From a virus: a DNA stretch of 51,256 bases. Made by a program: the position numbers and the translations under genes. The stretch lies in the IMG/VR virus record IMGVR_UViG_3300030090_004676, positions 1-51,256 of that record. One strand, 5' to 3'. The notes under the pieces were generated by a model. The model ran no database searches, was not told the origin of the DNA, and was given only the letters and a program-made list of their open reading frames with translations. Shown in pieces: positions 10,601 through 17,910 of the stretch (the first letter of the stretch is position 1; every line of letters begins with the position of its first letter).

Positions 10601-10824
10601 AACTGGTCAACAAGTTCAGGAGACATATCAGTCTTTGAGTGAGCAATATCACCTCCTATATAAGCAACAGCATTATCTTTATTTTTTCGTACAGCTTCAT
10701 AAGTACGTTCGAATACTTCCTCATACTCTGTATGTCTTTTAAGATTACGAATTTGTATATCTGATATGTGGTGTATATGTTTTAATTTACGAAATGGGAC
10801 TTTTACAACTTCTGGTTTTATCAT
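7669..10824 (-). CDS. SbcD-SbcC (gp47-gp46, Mre11-Rad50) fusion nuclease
   Basis: One 1051-residue chain joins two proteins that are separate in T4 (gp47, gp46) and E. coli (SbcD, SbcC). Residues 1-260 are an Mre11-type phosphoesterase: SDIQ (D22), GGD (57-59), GNHD (93-96), H164 and GDIH (196-199). From about residue 375 comes a Rad50/SbcC ATPase: Walker A around 406-412 (NACGKSS), a Q-loop near 519, long coiled coils with a CEYC zinc hook at 725-728, then a signature (LSSGMERF), Walker B (AIDEGWG) and an H-loop (VSH). All catalytic parts look intact. Expected role: resection of DNA ends for recombination-dependent replication and host DNA breakdown. It starts inside the primase stop (ATGA). 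Confidence 0.93.
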   Translation of the reverse strand: MIKPEVVKVPFRKLKHIHHISDIQIRNLKRHTEYEEVFERTYEAVRKNKDNAVAYIGGDIAHSKTDMSPELVDQLSRLFKNLSDIVPTIIIAGNHDCNLNNRSRLDVLTPIVENLNHPNLHYLKDTGVYKCADVSFVVWDCWTDEKDFITSDQVEGDTKIVLFHGTVDRAETDLGFKLPSDVHISKFKGYDMGLLGDIHKRQHLNKEETISYCGSLVQQNHGEGLSHGYLLWNVPKRKSEYIEIPNDYGYYTLDIDKGVVPIIDDMPKKARLRVRVANTSATELKKALAVIHDKYGVQEMSVTRTDTIYSNERVRNKSISVGDISSSDVQFDLIRDYLNDNHIVSEEVLLKIKNINESLNQVIPEEEIYRNVNWELKTFEFSNMFSYGEDNKVNFTKLNGIVGMFAPNACGKSSLLDALSFCLFDTCSRAFKAENVLNNKKKDFFCKLNFTIDGQDYFVERVAKKQRKGNVKVDVDFYTFDDVGDKVSMNGDQRRSTDANIRKVIGSYDDFILTALSSQNNNSVFIEKTQKEKKMLLAQFMGLEVFDKLWQTASEEIKDVAAVLKNFKQNDWENDLAEIKDKKLKYKDEQKELESTKDELQSKKKWHEKAIRTLTKKLRPTDPSIENLDNLKENKEILTKTLSGIDNQLGESKIKVEKAQTLSEQLRTKVDYHTEQKTEENFTKIQTLEGEKREAEFDLDKLKIEVKTKLEKIDKLGHLEYDENCEYCMKNPFTLDAIETQKSVDEDKEKVKQSLVKLDDIINSIESLKHTRERKIDLDEAISRLQQVEVLVNETNSTEIILQEKRKNVLHQITATEEKILKYYEQEKDITYNQQVETEISKTEIDLEDINNELDILTNQINNVFGEIKVVDTNRRTILNNIKKVEELEDRYEAYQYYLDAVKRDGVPYDLITKALPTIEGEVNNILAQLVDFQMLFEMDGKNINNYIVYDDDNVWPLELSSGMERFISSLAIRVGLINVSNLPRSNFLAIDEGWGTMDSDNLNSVYQLFQYLKTQFQFTLIVSHIESMRDAVDTLLEVKKEKGYSNIMFD

Positions 10825-11744
10825 CAGAATCCTTTTAACTTCATTTTCATTAAATCAGAAAATTTTGTTTGATTTGTATTATTGATTAAATTTATTAAGT
10901 TTTTAAAACCTATTTCACTAGGGTCTTTTTCTTTGAACTTCATCATACGAACGTCAATACCATTGTTGATAAAGTTATCTGAAATTTTAATTGCATCTTT
11001 TATAGCATCATTATCAAGTGCTAAATAAATTGTCTTTACTCTATTGTCGATTATTTTCTTTTGTAGATTATTCATAATAGTTTTACCGAACAAAGGGATA
11101 GCATTTCTACGAAAAGCCATAGCATCAAATACACCCTCACATAATATAATCGGTTCATCCCAATTTATAAATAACTCAAATCCAACAACATCTTTCGTAG
11201 TAGGAGTATTTCTATATTTCAAAGGACTTTTATAAAAATCTCTACCTACAAAAAAATTTAAGTTACCGTTTTCATCATAAGACGGTATTATAATTCTGTT
11301 GGAATATAGTCCCTCATCACAATAACCTATGTTATATTTTAATATATCTTCTTGAGTTATTCCTCTTTTCTCAAGATAATATAGTGCATGTCGTTTTACT
11401 ATATTATCAGAACCTTTCCATAAAGGTAAAAACTCTTTAGGTAATTCTAGCTTTTGTTCTACTTTATCATCTTTCTTTTTACTAGAATATGAAAAATCTC
11501 CTGTAATTTCTTTTAACTCTTCAAAATGTTGTCTGTTAGCTCCTATCTTTTTAAACAACTGAAATAGATTATGTCCCCCTTGATTACTTACCCAACAATG
11601 CCACTTACCTGTCTGAACGTTGATTTGTAATTTAGGTTTATGATGTTGAATAAAAGGACTCCAATACATATACTCATTTTGTTTTTTGAGATGTTTACCT
11701 GAATTATTTAAAACTCTATTAAGTAGATTTATAACTTTACTCAT
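10824..11744 (-). CDS. DNA primase, T4 gp61-like (Toprim)
   Basis: Makes RNA primers for lagging-strand synthesis. The Toprim core is visible as LCEGVFDAM (catalytic Glu) and ALDNDA (acidic pair), with GRDF upstream. The N-terminus has a degenerate CHC2 zinc-finger layout (WSPF, KWHCW, GGHNLF): most zinc ligands are replaced, leaving a single Cys. Such loss is familiar, as far as I recall, in primases of marine T4-like phages. The frame is open to an ATG at 11771; I chose the ATG at 11744 (306 residues) because it forms an ATGAGTAA junction with the upstream gene. It overlaps the SbcD-SbcC gene by one base. No helicase is seen in the window. Confidence 0.85.
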   Translation of the reverse strand: MSKVINLLNRVLNNSGKHLKKQNEYMYWSPFIQHHKPKLQINVQTGKWHCWVSNQGGHNLFQLFKKIGANRQHFEELKEITGDFSYSSKKKDDKVEQKLELPKEFLPLWKGSDNIVKRHALYYLEKRGITQEDILKYNIGYCDEGLYSNRIIIPSYDENGNLNFFVGRDFYKSPLKYRNTPTTKDVVGFELFINWDEPIILCEGVFDAMAFRRNAIPLFGKTIMNNLQKKIIDNRVKTIYLALDNDAIKDAIKISDNFINNGIDVRMMKFKEKDPSEIGFKNLINLINNTNQTKFSDLMKMKLKGF

Positions 11745-12534
11745 TATTATATTCATTACTCCATCTATCATTTAACCATACTTCAGGAAACTTTTTACCA
11801 CAAATTCGTTCACTTGTATTCTTTTCATAAAACTCTATCCAATCTGACTCTGTTGTTTTATCTTCGTGTAACTTTTTTTGTTTCAAAAAACCTCTAACAT
11901 TTTCTTGTGGTAAGAACCATTCAATTGGTCTATAATGTAAAAAAAGATTAATAAAGTATTTACCATTTAAAGGTTGTGTTCTTCCATGTAAAAGTTTAGC
12001 TCCTTCATAATATAAAATATCTCCGGGTTCTAAAAAAACATTGTGAAGTTTGTTATCATAACCATAAATTTGAAGAGGCCATTCTGACTCAACGTCTTGG
12101 TCAATATTAATTATAGAACTAATAATATGAGTATATGGTCTATCAGCGTGAGCTTGAAGAAATGCCCCTTCTACATACTTTCTAGGACCATACCCCATAC
12201 AAGGAAATAATTCGAATCCACACCAATCTTCGTGAAATACTTTTAAATTTTCGAGACACCATATTGTAAAATCTTTATGAGGAGCTATATACGAACCGGG
12301 TTCGGTCTCGTCCCAAGCATTTATAATACCATTTTTATCAAGTCCACCATCTTCATCAACAAATTTTTCTTTATTATCCTTATAATATTCCGTAATAACT
12401 GAAAATATTTTATCTGTTAATCTTCTTTTACCAAAACCATCCTTTGTCAAACGAGGTACATATTTAAGTTGATTTATTTGATTAGCAGTAAATACATTAC
12501 CTTCAATCACTAAGTAACTCCAATAACTTATCAA
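11737..12534 (-). CDS. 2-oxoglutarate/Fe(II)-dependent dioxygenase
   Basis: A 265-residue protein with the double-stranded beta-helix signature of 2OG-Fe(II) oxygenases: HAD at 129-131 (first His and Asp metal ligands), GDILYYEG at 171-178, H183 as the distal His, and R202 in FLHYR as a likely 2-oxoglutarate ligand. These enzymes hydroxylate proteins, nucleic acids or small molecules; prolyl-hydroxylase-like members are common in marine T4-like phages. The substrate is unknown. It overlaps the preceding endonuclease gene by 32 bases and the primase by 8, so it is co-transcribed with replication genes. Confidence 0.8.
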   Translation of the reverse strand: MISYWSYLVIEGNVFTANQINQLKYVPRLTKDGFGKRRLTDKIFSVITEYYKDNKEKFVDEDGGLDKNGIINAWDETEPGSYIAPHKDFTIWCLENLKVFHEDWCGFELFPCMGYGPRKYVEGAFLQAHADRPYTHIISSIINIDQDVESEWPLQIYGYDNKLHNVFLEPGDILYYEGAKLLHGRTQPLNGKYFINLFLHYRPIEWFLPQENVRGFLKQKKLHEDKTTESDWIEFYEKNTSERICGKKFPEVWLNDRWSNEYNNE

Positions 12535-12838
12535 ATTCTAAAACTGCATATGTTTTAGTTCTGTTTCTTTTAAATATCAACAAAGGTACGTGATTATTCG
12601 AATTATTTTCCGTTTGTTCTAAAGCAGACCAAATATTTAATTTTTCTTGATTTTTACACTCTACACTAAAGGGAAATAACTTTCGAGCTGCCGGCGAAAG
12701 CAAAACGTCTTCACCACTATCTCCCATAGTAGTTGAACGAACATCATCTTCTTCTAGTTGTTGGAATTTCTCAAGAATTAAATCTCGGACTTTATTTTGT
12801 AACCTTTTACCTTTATTCTTAGCTGAACGTGGTTTCAT
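12503..12838 (-). CDS. PDDEXK-type endonuclease, Holliday-junction-resolvase-like
   Basis: A 111-residue protein with a basic N-terminus (KNKGKRLQNKVRDLI) followed by GEDVLLSP and FSVECKNQE, the D-(x)n-E-x-K core of PDDEXK nucleases. The layout resembles small archaeal-type Holliday junction resolvases and related phage nucleases. It could trim recombination or replication intermediates for the adjacent SbcD-SbcC and primase. The exact substrate is not shown. Its start lies 66 bases after the Nudix gene stop, in a gap with a TATAAT-like box but no good -35. Confidence 0.7.
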   Translation of the reverse strand: MKPRSAKNKGKRLQNKVRDLILEKFQQLEEDDVRSTTMGDSGEDVLLSPAARKLFPFSVECKNQEKLNIWSALEQTENNSNNHVPLLIFKRNRTKTYAVLEFDKLLELLSD

Positions 12839-12904
12839 TTATACTATTCTTTTCTTTGGATTATATAAAACATCCGTTAATAACTATTGGACTAAAACTT
12901 CAAA

Positions 12905-13663
12905 TTAGAATTTATTTTTCCACTTTAAATACTCACGTTTACCCCATTGTTCTGCTTGTTCCTCAAACTTATTATCATCGTGAAAATGACCTCCACGTTG
13001 TATAGCCATCTCTCCTGCTATCGAGTATAGTTTTTCATATCGTTTTACACCTAGTTTTTTTCTATCAAGAGCATGTTTGATTTCGTGTAAAACCGTTATC
13101 AAAAATGCTTTTACGGTGGGATAACTCTTTCTGAGATTTATTACATCACGAACCCAATCATAGTCAGCTAAGTCCTTACCACTTGTAAATCTTACTTTTG
13201 ATTTTAACTTGTAAGCTTTTACTAATTGTTCTGCTGTATCTAGTAAATCAATACGTTCTAATATTAAGGACTCATTGAGATTATCTACAACTTTGATAAC
13301 TCTTTCGTCAAAAGGTTGAGGTAAATCATTTACTTTGTAGTAACCCCAATCTATATGTTCGTGGCCTATGTGAGCTGTAATTTTTTTATCACCTTTACAA
13401 GTAAAGATGTGTAAATCACCTCCACTTTTTTTCTTAGCTTTATGAGAAAACTCTATTGGTTTACTCAATATAATCTGAGTCTCTTCAGTAAATTCTCTTT
13501 GTGCTCCTTCTTCAGGAGTTTCATCAACTTGAATATGACCTTTGGGTATCTCCCAACGACCATTAGTATTTTGAACACATAACATTTCATCACCGACAAT
13601 ATAGGCAATACCGGCTCCATTTTTTGAATCTTTATTTTCGTATATTTGTTTTAATTTAATCAT
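12905..13663 (-). CDS. Nudix hydrolase fused to HExxH metallopeptidase-like domain
   Basis: Two domains in 252 residues. Residues about 15-125 are a Nudix fold: the Nudix box runs from G42 to I64 with REFTEE intact, but the usual Gly near its end is Gln (ETQI). Nudix enzymes cleave nucleoside diphosphates linked to other groups. Residues about 140-252 carry HEIKH (193-197), a zinc-metallopeptidase motif, with downstream acidic candidates for a third ligand (AGEMA, EEQAEQWG). The N-terminus MIKLKQIYE ends in I-Y-E, like capsid-targeting leaders (see findings). Its ATG overlaps the preceding gene (ATGATTAA). Confidence 0.8.
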   Translation of the reverse strand: MIKLKQIYENKDSKNGAGIAYIVGDEMLCVQNTNGRWEIPKGHIQVDETPEEGAQREFTEETQIILSKPIEFSHKAKKKSGGDLHIFTCKGDKKITAHIGHEHIDWGYYKVNDLPQPFDERVIKVVDNLNESLILERIDLLDTAEQLVKAYKLKSKVRFTSGKDLADYDWVRDVINLRKSYPTVKAFLITVLHEIKHALDRKKLGVKRYEKLYSIAGEMAIQRGGHFHDDNKFEEQAEQWGKREYLKWKNKF

Positions 13664-13874
13664 TATTACAATCGTTACATTGACAAGAAGAATTAGGAGC
13701 TTCAGTTCTAGTTATTTCATTACCTTGTGAATCATAGAAAGTCATTGTGTCTGAATTAGCCCATTTAGGTTTTGTGATTATATCATCAACATTAACATTT
13801 TCAACAAAACAACCACAAGTATCACATCTCTTAGATAAAGATTGTTCACCATTCTTGATGGATAATCTAATCAT
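13656..13874 (-). CDS. Small cysteine-rich zinc-ribbon-like protein
   Basis: A 72-residue protein with two cysteine clusters, CDTCGC near residue 17 and CQCNDC near the C-terminus. Together they could bind one zinc ion as a ribbon. No family recognised. It is linked by TAATG to the preceding basic protein and overlaps the Nudix gene by 8 bases, so it is translated within the same chain of small genes. Confidence 0.6.
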   Translation of the reverse strand: MIRLSIKNGEQSLSKRCDTCGCFVENVNVDDIITKPKWANSDTMTFYDSQGNEITRTEAPNSSCQCNDCNND

Positions 13875-14026
13875 TATCTTCTACCATAAACAGGTGTTTG
13901 TGGACCTTTTTCTCTTTCCTTAGCTAACCACTTTTTATATTGTATAGCGGTTCTACCTTTTTTACTTAATTCTTTGTTTTTCAACATTCTTTTTCTTTTA
14001 CGTTGTTTTGCTTCTTTACTTGGCAT
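13874..14026 (-). CDS. Small highly basic protein
   Basis: A 50-residue frame starting MPSKEAKQRKRKRMLKN and ending YGRR. It fills an otherwise empty gap, overlaps the upstream membrane-protein gene by 11 bases and joins the next gene by TAATG. The extreme Lys/Arg content suggests nucleic-acid binding. No family recognised. The tight packing at both ends is the main support for a real gene. Confidence 0.6.
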   Translation of the reverse strand: MPSKEAKQRKRKRMLKNKELSKKGRTAIQYKKWLAKEREKGPQTPVYGRR

Positions 14027-14249
14027 CTTTACCACCCATTACTTTTTCAACACCAGCTATTCCAAAACAACCAAGTGTAATATATAAAAAACTATTATAA
14101 ACAAAATCGTTTATGGGTAATTCCATACCGAAATATCCAGTTACTAAATCTGTCATACTATACATAGTCATAACAGCAAATGACATAAAACCTATTATTG
14201 TTTTTTCATTAAACTCGTTTTCGTCTTTGAATATGTCTTTAAATGCCAT
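14016..14249 (-). CDS. Small membrane protein with two transmembrane helices
   Basis: A 77-residue protein with hydrophobic stretches around residues 20-40 and 48-70 and a short charged N-terminus (MAFKDIFKDENEF). The start is taken at the ATG that forms TAATG with the upstream stop; a GTG six bases earlier is possible. Size and two-helix layout would suit a class II holin, but nothing in the sequence proves that and the endolysin lies 12 kb away. Confidence 0.6.
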   Translation of the reverse strand: MAFKDIFKDENEFNEKTIIGFMSFAVMTMYSMTDLVTGYFGMELPINDFVYNSFLYITLGCFGIAGVEKVMGGKDAK

Positions 14250-15310
14250 TACCACTTTCTACAGGACCAATACCTCGCTTTATGTCTTGGTCCTGGATTA
14301 TCACAATTATGTCTAGCTCTGAATGATTTACGAGCTGCGGGATTAGACTTTCGTATTCTCATAGTACCACCTTTAGCATCTCCTCCTTGACCAAAGTTTA
14401 CTTTAACGACATTACCTTTAGGATTCTTCACATATACTTTAAACTTTTTAGTATCACCCTGCATAATCTTACCTAGCTTCACTTTACGACCTTGATATTC
14501 AGCTTCATTCATAGGTTGGTCCTCAAACTCAAATGTGTAGCCACAACTTTCACCTAAATTGTTTTCCCAATAGATTTCGTTTTCACCTAACCACAAATTA
14601 GTTTGGATACCTTCTTTTTTAACACAATTAGGATACATCTTACCGAACATCTTTTTCATACCTTTTTTCTCGTATCCCTTCCAACATTTTTCATCTAAGT
14701 CCCAAACCTTAAAAGATTCCTTAACTGGAGCTAAACCTTTTCTTTTTCTTTTTTTAGCCATAGTGTCCATATATTCTTTTTTAGATTTATTACCCCAATT
14801 TTTAGCACCGACTTTACGACATTTAACTAAAGCTCCTGAAGCATATGCTGAAGGCCATACATCGTATCTTGCTTTTACCTTATGATAACAAGCATCTTTC
14901 TTACCTGCTGCTTCATCAAATTGAGCTTCTGTAATAGGTTTTCCTACTAACTCTTCTAAATTCATAACGTTCTCCGCTTTAGTTTTTACTCTGATAGGTT
15001 TTTTTCCACCACCTCTTAAATCTGAAGTGCCTCCTCTACCAGCTTTGTTTTGAGCTGCTCTTTTTCTACGAACAGCTGATTTTTTTTGTTTTTTAGTCAT
15101 TGATGCGGCTTTTGAAGCTGGAACACATTTAGCGTATCCCCTCTTCTTACCACTTGTTCCACAGGGAGGATGTCCTCCTCCTTTTTTCTTCTTACCGATG
15201 TTTACCCATCTGTCCTTAAACCATTTTCTCAAATTTTCATTTGTGATATTTCCACAATTTATACAAATATTGCTTTCGATAATTTCAATTTGTTCTTGTG
15301 TAAGATTCAT
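14249..15310 (-). CDS. Basic, cysteine-containing multi-module phage protein
   Basis: A 353-residue protein, very rich in Lys and Gly. Modules in order: N-terminal CINCG (about 15-19); a WVNIG-(K)n-GGGHPPCG region followed by a strongly basic stretch; a central KDACYHKVKARYDVWPSAYA module; a second Cys-containing segment (KCWKGYEKKG); and a C-terminus with RARHNCDNPGPRHKARYWSC. Similar modules recur in large marine phages and viruses, where they are usually unassigned (DUF5872-like is my memory, not checked). Basic charge suggests DNA or capsid-interior association. The N-terminus contains I-I-E, compatible with the leader peptides described in the findings. Confidence 0.65.
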   Translation of the reverse strand: MNLTQEQIEIIESNICINCGNITNENLRKWFKDRWVNIGKKKKGGGHPPCGTSGKKRGYAKCVPASKAASMTKKQKKSAVRRKRAAQNKAGRGGTSDLRGGGKKPIRVKTKAENVMNLEELVGKPITEAQFDEAAGKKDACYHKVKARYDVWPSAYASGALVKCRKVGAKNWGNKSKKEYMDTMAKKRKRKGLAPVKESFKVWDLDEKCWKGYEKKGMKKMFGKMYPNCVKKEGIQTNLWLGENEIYWENNLGESCGYTFEFEDQPMNEAEYQGRKVKLGKIMQGDTKKFKVYVKNPKGNVVKVNFGQGGDAKGGTMRIRKSNPAARKSFRARHNCDNPGPRHKARYWSCRKW

Positions 15311-15311
15311 T

Positions 15312-15812
15312 TTATTTTCCTAATATACGTTTAGCATATTCGTCTTTTGTTGCTTCAGTTTTACCACGAACAACATCTAAAACAAAATTAATAGTTTTAT
15401 CATTAGCTACTAAATCACCACATCTAGCTGTAACGGTGCCTTTGAGTCCATCAATTATGATTGAACCGGTTACACCCGCAAATTTTTCAAATAAATCAGT
15501 ATCTATTATGTGCTTACCTTTATCTTGTTGCCATTCAGGTACACTATAAGTGGTGTAAACAAAATCTCTATGGTCAGCTGGAAATGAATGTTTTATTGAT
15601 TCATCTACGATATATACTTTATCAACATCAGTAGTTAACATCTCGTATTTACCATACTGCTTAGGTAACTTAACATTATACCAACCATATTCTTTTTCAC
15701 TCTTATAAGTTGGTTTACCTATTAATTCAATCAATTCACTCAAGTAAGCATCAGCATCTTTATTTTTAAAAATACCTTTTTCTTCTTTAAGTAATTTTGA
15801 AAGTTTTATCAT
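15312..15812 (-). CDS. Hypothetical protein with capsid-targeting-like leader
   Basis: A 166-residue protein, not recognised. The start is taken at the ATG that overlaps the upstream stop (ATGA); an ATG 12 bases earlier is less likely. The N-terminus MIKLSKLLKE is amphipathic and ends in L-K-E, like the leaders of the Nudix fusion and of the gene at 16969-17910. The rest is a soluble alpha/beta-looking chain with a single Cys near residue 134. It may be a packaged internal protein, but that is inference from the leader alone. Confidence 0.6.
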   Translation of the reverse strand: MIKLSKLLKEEKGIFKNKDADAYLSELIELIGKPTYKSEKEYGWYNVKLPKQYGKYEMLTTDVDKVYIVDESIKHSFPADHRDFVYTTYSVPEWQQDKGKHIIDTDLFEKFAGVTGSIIIDGLKGTVTARCGDLVANDKTINFVLDVVRGKTEATKDEYAKRILGK

Positions 15813-16531
15813 TTCCAGTCCCAAAGTTTAATTAAGTTGTAAGTTATTCCTATACCCCAAATTGGTTCGGTCAAACCTGTTAACTGATTGTATGTTACAC
15901 CTAATATAGGTCCTATTGAAATTTGATTTCTTGGTGGTTTGATTTTAATCACCTCACTTTGTCCACCTTTTATTTTCAAATTCAAAAATTCATTATCTGG
16001 GTAAATAGCTCTGTATTGATATCTATCTAATTCTTCTATTTGAGGGGGTCCTAAACTAAGTTCACCTTCAAAATCAGCTATTGTTTCAGATTGTACGACT
16101 TTATTGTCTTTAATACGAAGACCAGTCCGGCCGAACACTTTTATATAATTATCTTGATTTCCAAATTCCTTTAAAAAAGGAACCATAGCAGCTTCAGTAT
16201 TAAGTAATTCTAATTTCATCACGTCAATAGTGTCTTGTAGATTTTGTATTCTTTGTTCGTATTCTTTACTCCATCTTACTATTTCATACAAATCAGTAGA
16301 ATATTTTTTAATTCTATTTTCTTGTTTTTTACTTTCTATTTCAAGTTTTGATGTAATTTGAGACAAACTATCTATGTAGGTCTCATTATTTTGTATCAAT
16401 ACATCTTGTCTAACACTATCATTTTTAAGAAAATCAACTTCTTGTTTAGCGTAAAAATAACGAACTCCTATGATTGCTAATACGGTTATTAGATTTATGA
16501 TATTGATACCTATGACGTAACTTTTTTTCAT
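15809..16531 (-). CDS. Membrane-anchored coiled-coil protein, spanin-like layout
   Basis: A 240-residue protein with one transmembrane helix (about residues 6-26), a long coiled coil (about 30-120) and a beta-rich C-terminus ending GVTYNQLTG...GIGITYNLI, which resembles outer-membrane strands. An inner-membrane anchor, periplasmic coiled coil and outer-membrane-facing end is the layout expected of a spanin or an envelope-bridging protein. It starts with an ATGA overlap and sits in the envelope cassette with CsgG-like and barrel proteins. Family not recognised. Confidence 0.6.
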   Translation of the reverse strand: MKKSYVIGINIINLITVLAIIGVRYFYAKQEVDFLKNDSVRQDVLIQNNETYIDSLSQITSKLEIESKKQENRIKKYSTDLYEIVRWSKEYEQRIQNLQDTIDVMKLELLNTEAAMVPFLKEFGNQDNYIKVFGRTGLRIKDNKVVQSETIADFEGELSLGPPQIEELDRYQYRAIYPDNEFLNLKIKGGQSEVIKIKPPRNQISIGPILGVTYNQLTGLTEPIWGIGITYNLIKLWDWK

Positions 16532-16665
16532 TTTGATAACTCCTTACTTGCGTAATCTTTTAAGACATCAGGTAACCAGGCGTGAATAAATAGAGCTCCA
16601 CTCATTTTTATAGCTCTCCACCAATGTTCCCAATATCCCATATTATTTTCTTTTAAATGTTTCAT
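16528..16665 (-). CDS. Small amphipathic protein, DUF6356-like
   Basis: A 45-residue frame, MKHLKENNMGYWEHWWRAIKM then SGALFIHAWLPDVLKDYAS, ending in an ATGA overlap with the next gene and starting two bases after the ferredoxin stop. The HWWRA...ALFIHAWLP pattern reminds me of DUF6356, a short membrane-associated family; I could not check this. It probably inserts in or lies on the membrane. Confidence 0.55.
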   Translation of the reverse strand: MKHLKENNMGYWEHWWRAIKMSGALFIHAWLPDVLKDYASKELSK

Positions 16666-16667
16666 TT

Positions 16668-16955
16668 CTACTCAAAAAATTTTGCGTTGATTTCAATATA
16701 TTTTTCCCATTCCGCGGGTAATTCAGTTTCTTCAAAAATTGCTTCTACTGGACATTCTGGTTCACAAGCTCCACAATCAATACACTCAAGTGGGTCTATG
16801 TAAAGTTGTTTCCCATCAGGATTAAATCCATTTACTTTTGCCTCTTCACCTCTTCCATCTACGATTTCTGGTCCGTGAATACAATCCACTGGACAAACTT
16901 CTACACAAGCTGTATCACAAGTTCCTACACAAGGTTCTGCTATAATAAATGACAT
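16668..16955 (-). CDS. Dicluster (7Fe/8Fe-type) ferredoxin
   Basis: A 95-residue electron carrier. The start is the ATG at 16955 giving [11 protein letters not shown]; the frame is open further upstream but that part overlaps the neighbouring gene and lacks ferredoxin sequence. The first half has Cys in [19 protein letters not shown]; the second half has [12 protein letters not shown], a classic 4Fe-4S set. The two halves plus the C-terminal extension match bacterial ferredoxins with one 3Fe-4S or 4Fe-4S cluster and one 4Fe-4S cluster. Phage ferredoxins known to me are mostly of the plant 2Fe-2S type, so this is unusual. The redox partner is unknown. Confidence 0.88.
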   Translation of the reverse strand: MSFIIAEPCVGTCDTACVEVCPVDCIHGPEIVDGRGEEAKVNGFNPDGKQLYIDPLECIDCGACEPECPVEAIFEETELPAEWEKYIEINAKFFE

Positions 16956-16968
16956 TATTTTAAATCTT

Positions 16969-17910
16969 TCATCCTGTATGAATTTTACCTTTTCGTTCTT
17001 TGAACCATTTTCTAAACTGAGCAGGTGAACCAATAGTTATTGGTTTGTTACCACTTGCTGTTGATAATAATTTTTCTATTTCAATTTTAGCCAATACACT
17101 ATTATCCAATACTCTTTGCATTACAAACATATCAATTATCTTTGTATCATAAACAAGAATTTCATTCCACCAAGCACTTTTTTTATTAACATCAGAATCA
17201 ATCAAACTCTTTCTGAATATTTTTTTATTTTTGATTAGAGTTTTGTTTGCCACATTAATAAAATCTTTTACATATTTTGCAATTACAGGCCCTTGGTCTT
17301 CTTTAACTTTTGCTTTATACTCATCATAACTAATATGTTTTGGGTCTGTTCTATCTTTAAACATCCATAAATCGTGGTATTTTCTATCTATTTTAAACAA
17401 TTTATTATCAATAGAATCATAATCAATTTTTGCAGCTTTCAAAGCCTTTGCCCATATTTCAGGTTTTTTATCAAACACGTGAAAAGCACTTACCCATCTA
17501 CGACCTTGTTTATCAGGTACGGTATCAAAATCCATACTTCTTTGTGCTAATAAATGTCCCTCTACATAACAAATAATACCACCCATACCTGTTTGAACAC
17601 CACGACCTTTAGCTAATGATTCAGATTCGTGAGTTGCTGTAAACGTAGATATGGATTTTTTCTTATTAAGAACGTATTTAAGTTGTCCTATACCATCTGG
17701 TCCTGTAATGTGAAATGATTTTACAGGTATCTTTTTACCAAGTGCTTTCTCTACAACTGCAGGTGTAAGAGGTATATATTCTTTTCTACGTACCCAATTC
17801 AATACGGCTTTTGTATGAGCAGGATACCACTTATTATCTATCCAACTCGCCCCAGCTTGTTTAGAAGGTGCATAAGTGGATTCCATTAATAAGTTTTTTA
17901 ACTTAATCAT
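16969..17910 (-). CDS. Hypothetical protein with leader peptide; possible injected effector
   Basis: A 313-residue protein starting [10 protein letters not shown], an amphipathic leader with L-M-E, then STYAPSK. The middle has [17 protein letters not shown], then ISTFTATH and GGIICYVEG. The spacing of short strands faintly recalls ADP-ribosyltransferases such as the injected T4 Alt, but I cannot place the R-S-E catalytic triad, so this remains a guess. The ATG overlaps the CsgG-like stop (ATGA), and the stop lies 13 bases before the ferredoxin start. Confidence 0.6.
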   Translation of the reverse strand: MIKLKNLLMESTYAPSKQAGASWIDNKWYPAHTKAVLNWVRRKEYIPLTPAVVEKALGKKIPVKSFHITGPDGIGQLKYVLNKKKSISTFTATHESESLAKGRGVQTGMGGIICYVEGHLLAQRSMDFDTVPDKQGRRWVSAFHVFDKKPEIWAKALKAAKIDYDSIDNKLFKIDRKYHDLWMFKDRTDPKHISYDEYKAKVKEDQGPVIAKYVKDFINVANKTLIKNKKIFRKSLIDSDVNKKSAWWNEILVYDTKIIDMFVMQRVLDNSVLAKIEIEKLLSTASGNKPITIGSPAQFRKWFKERKGKIHTG

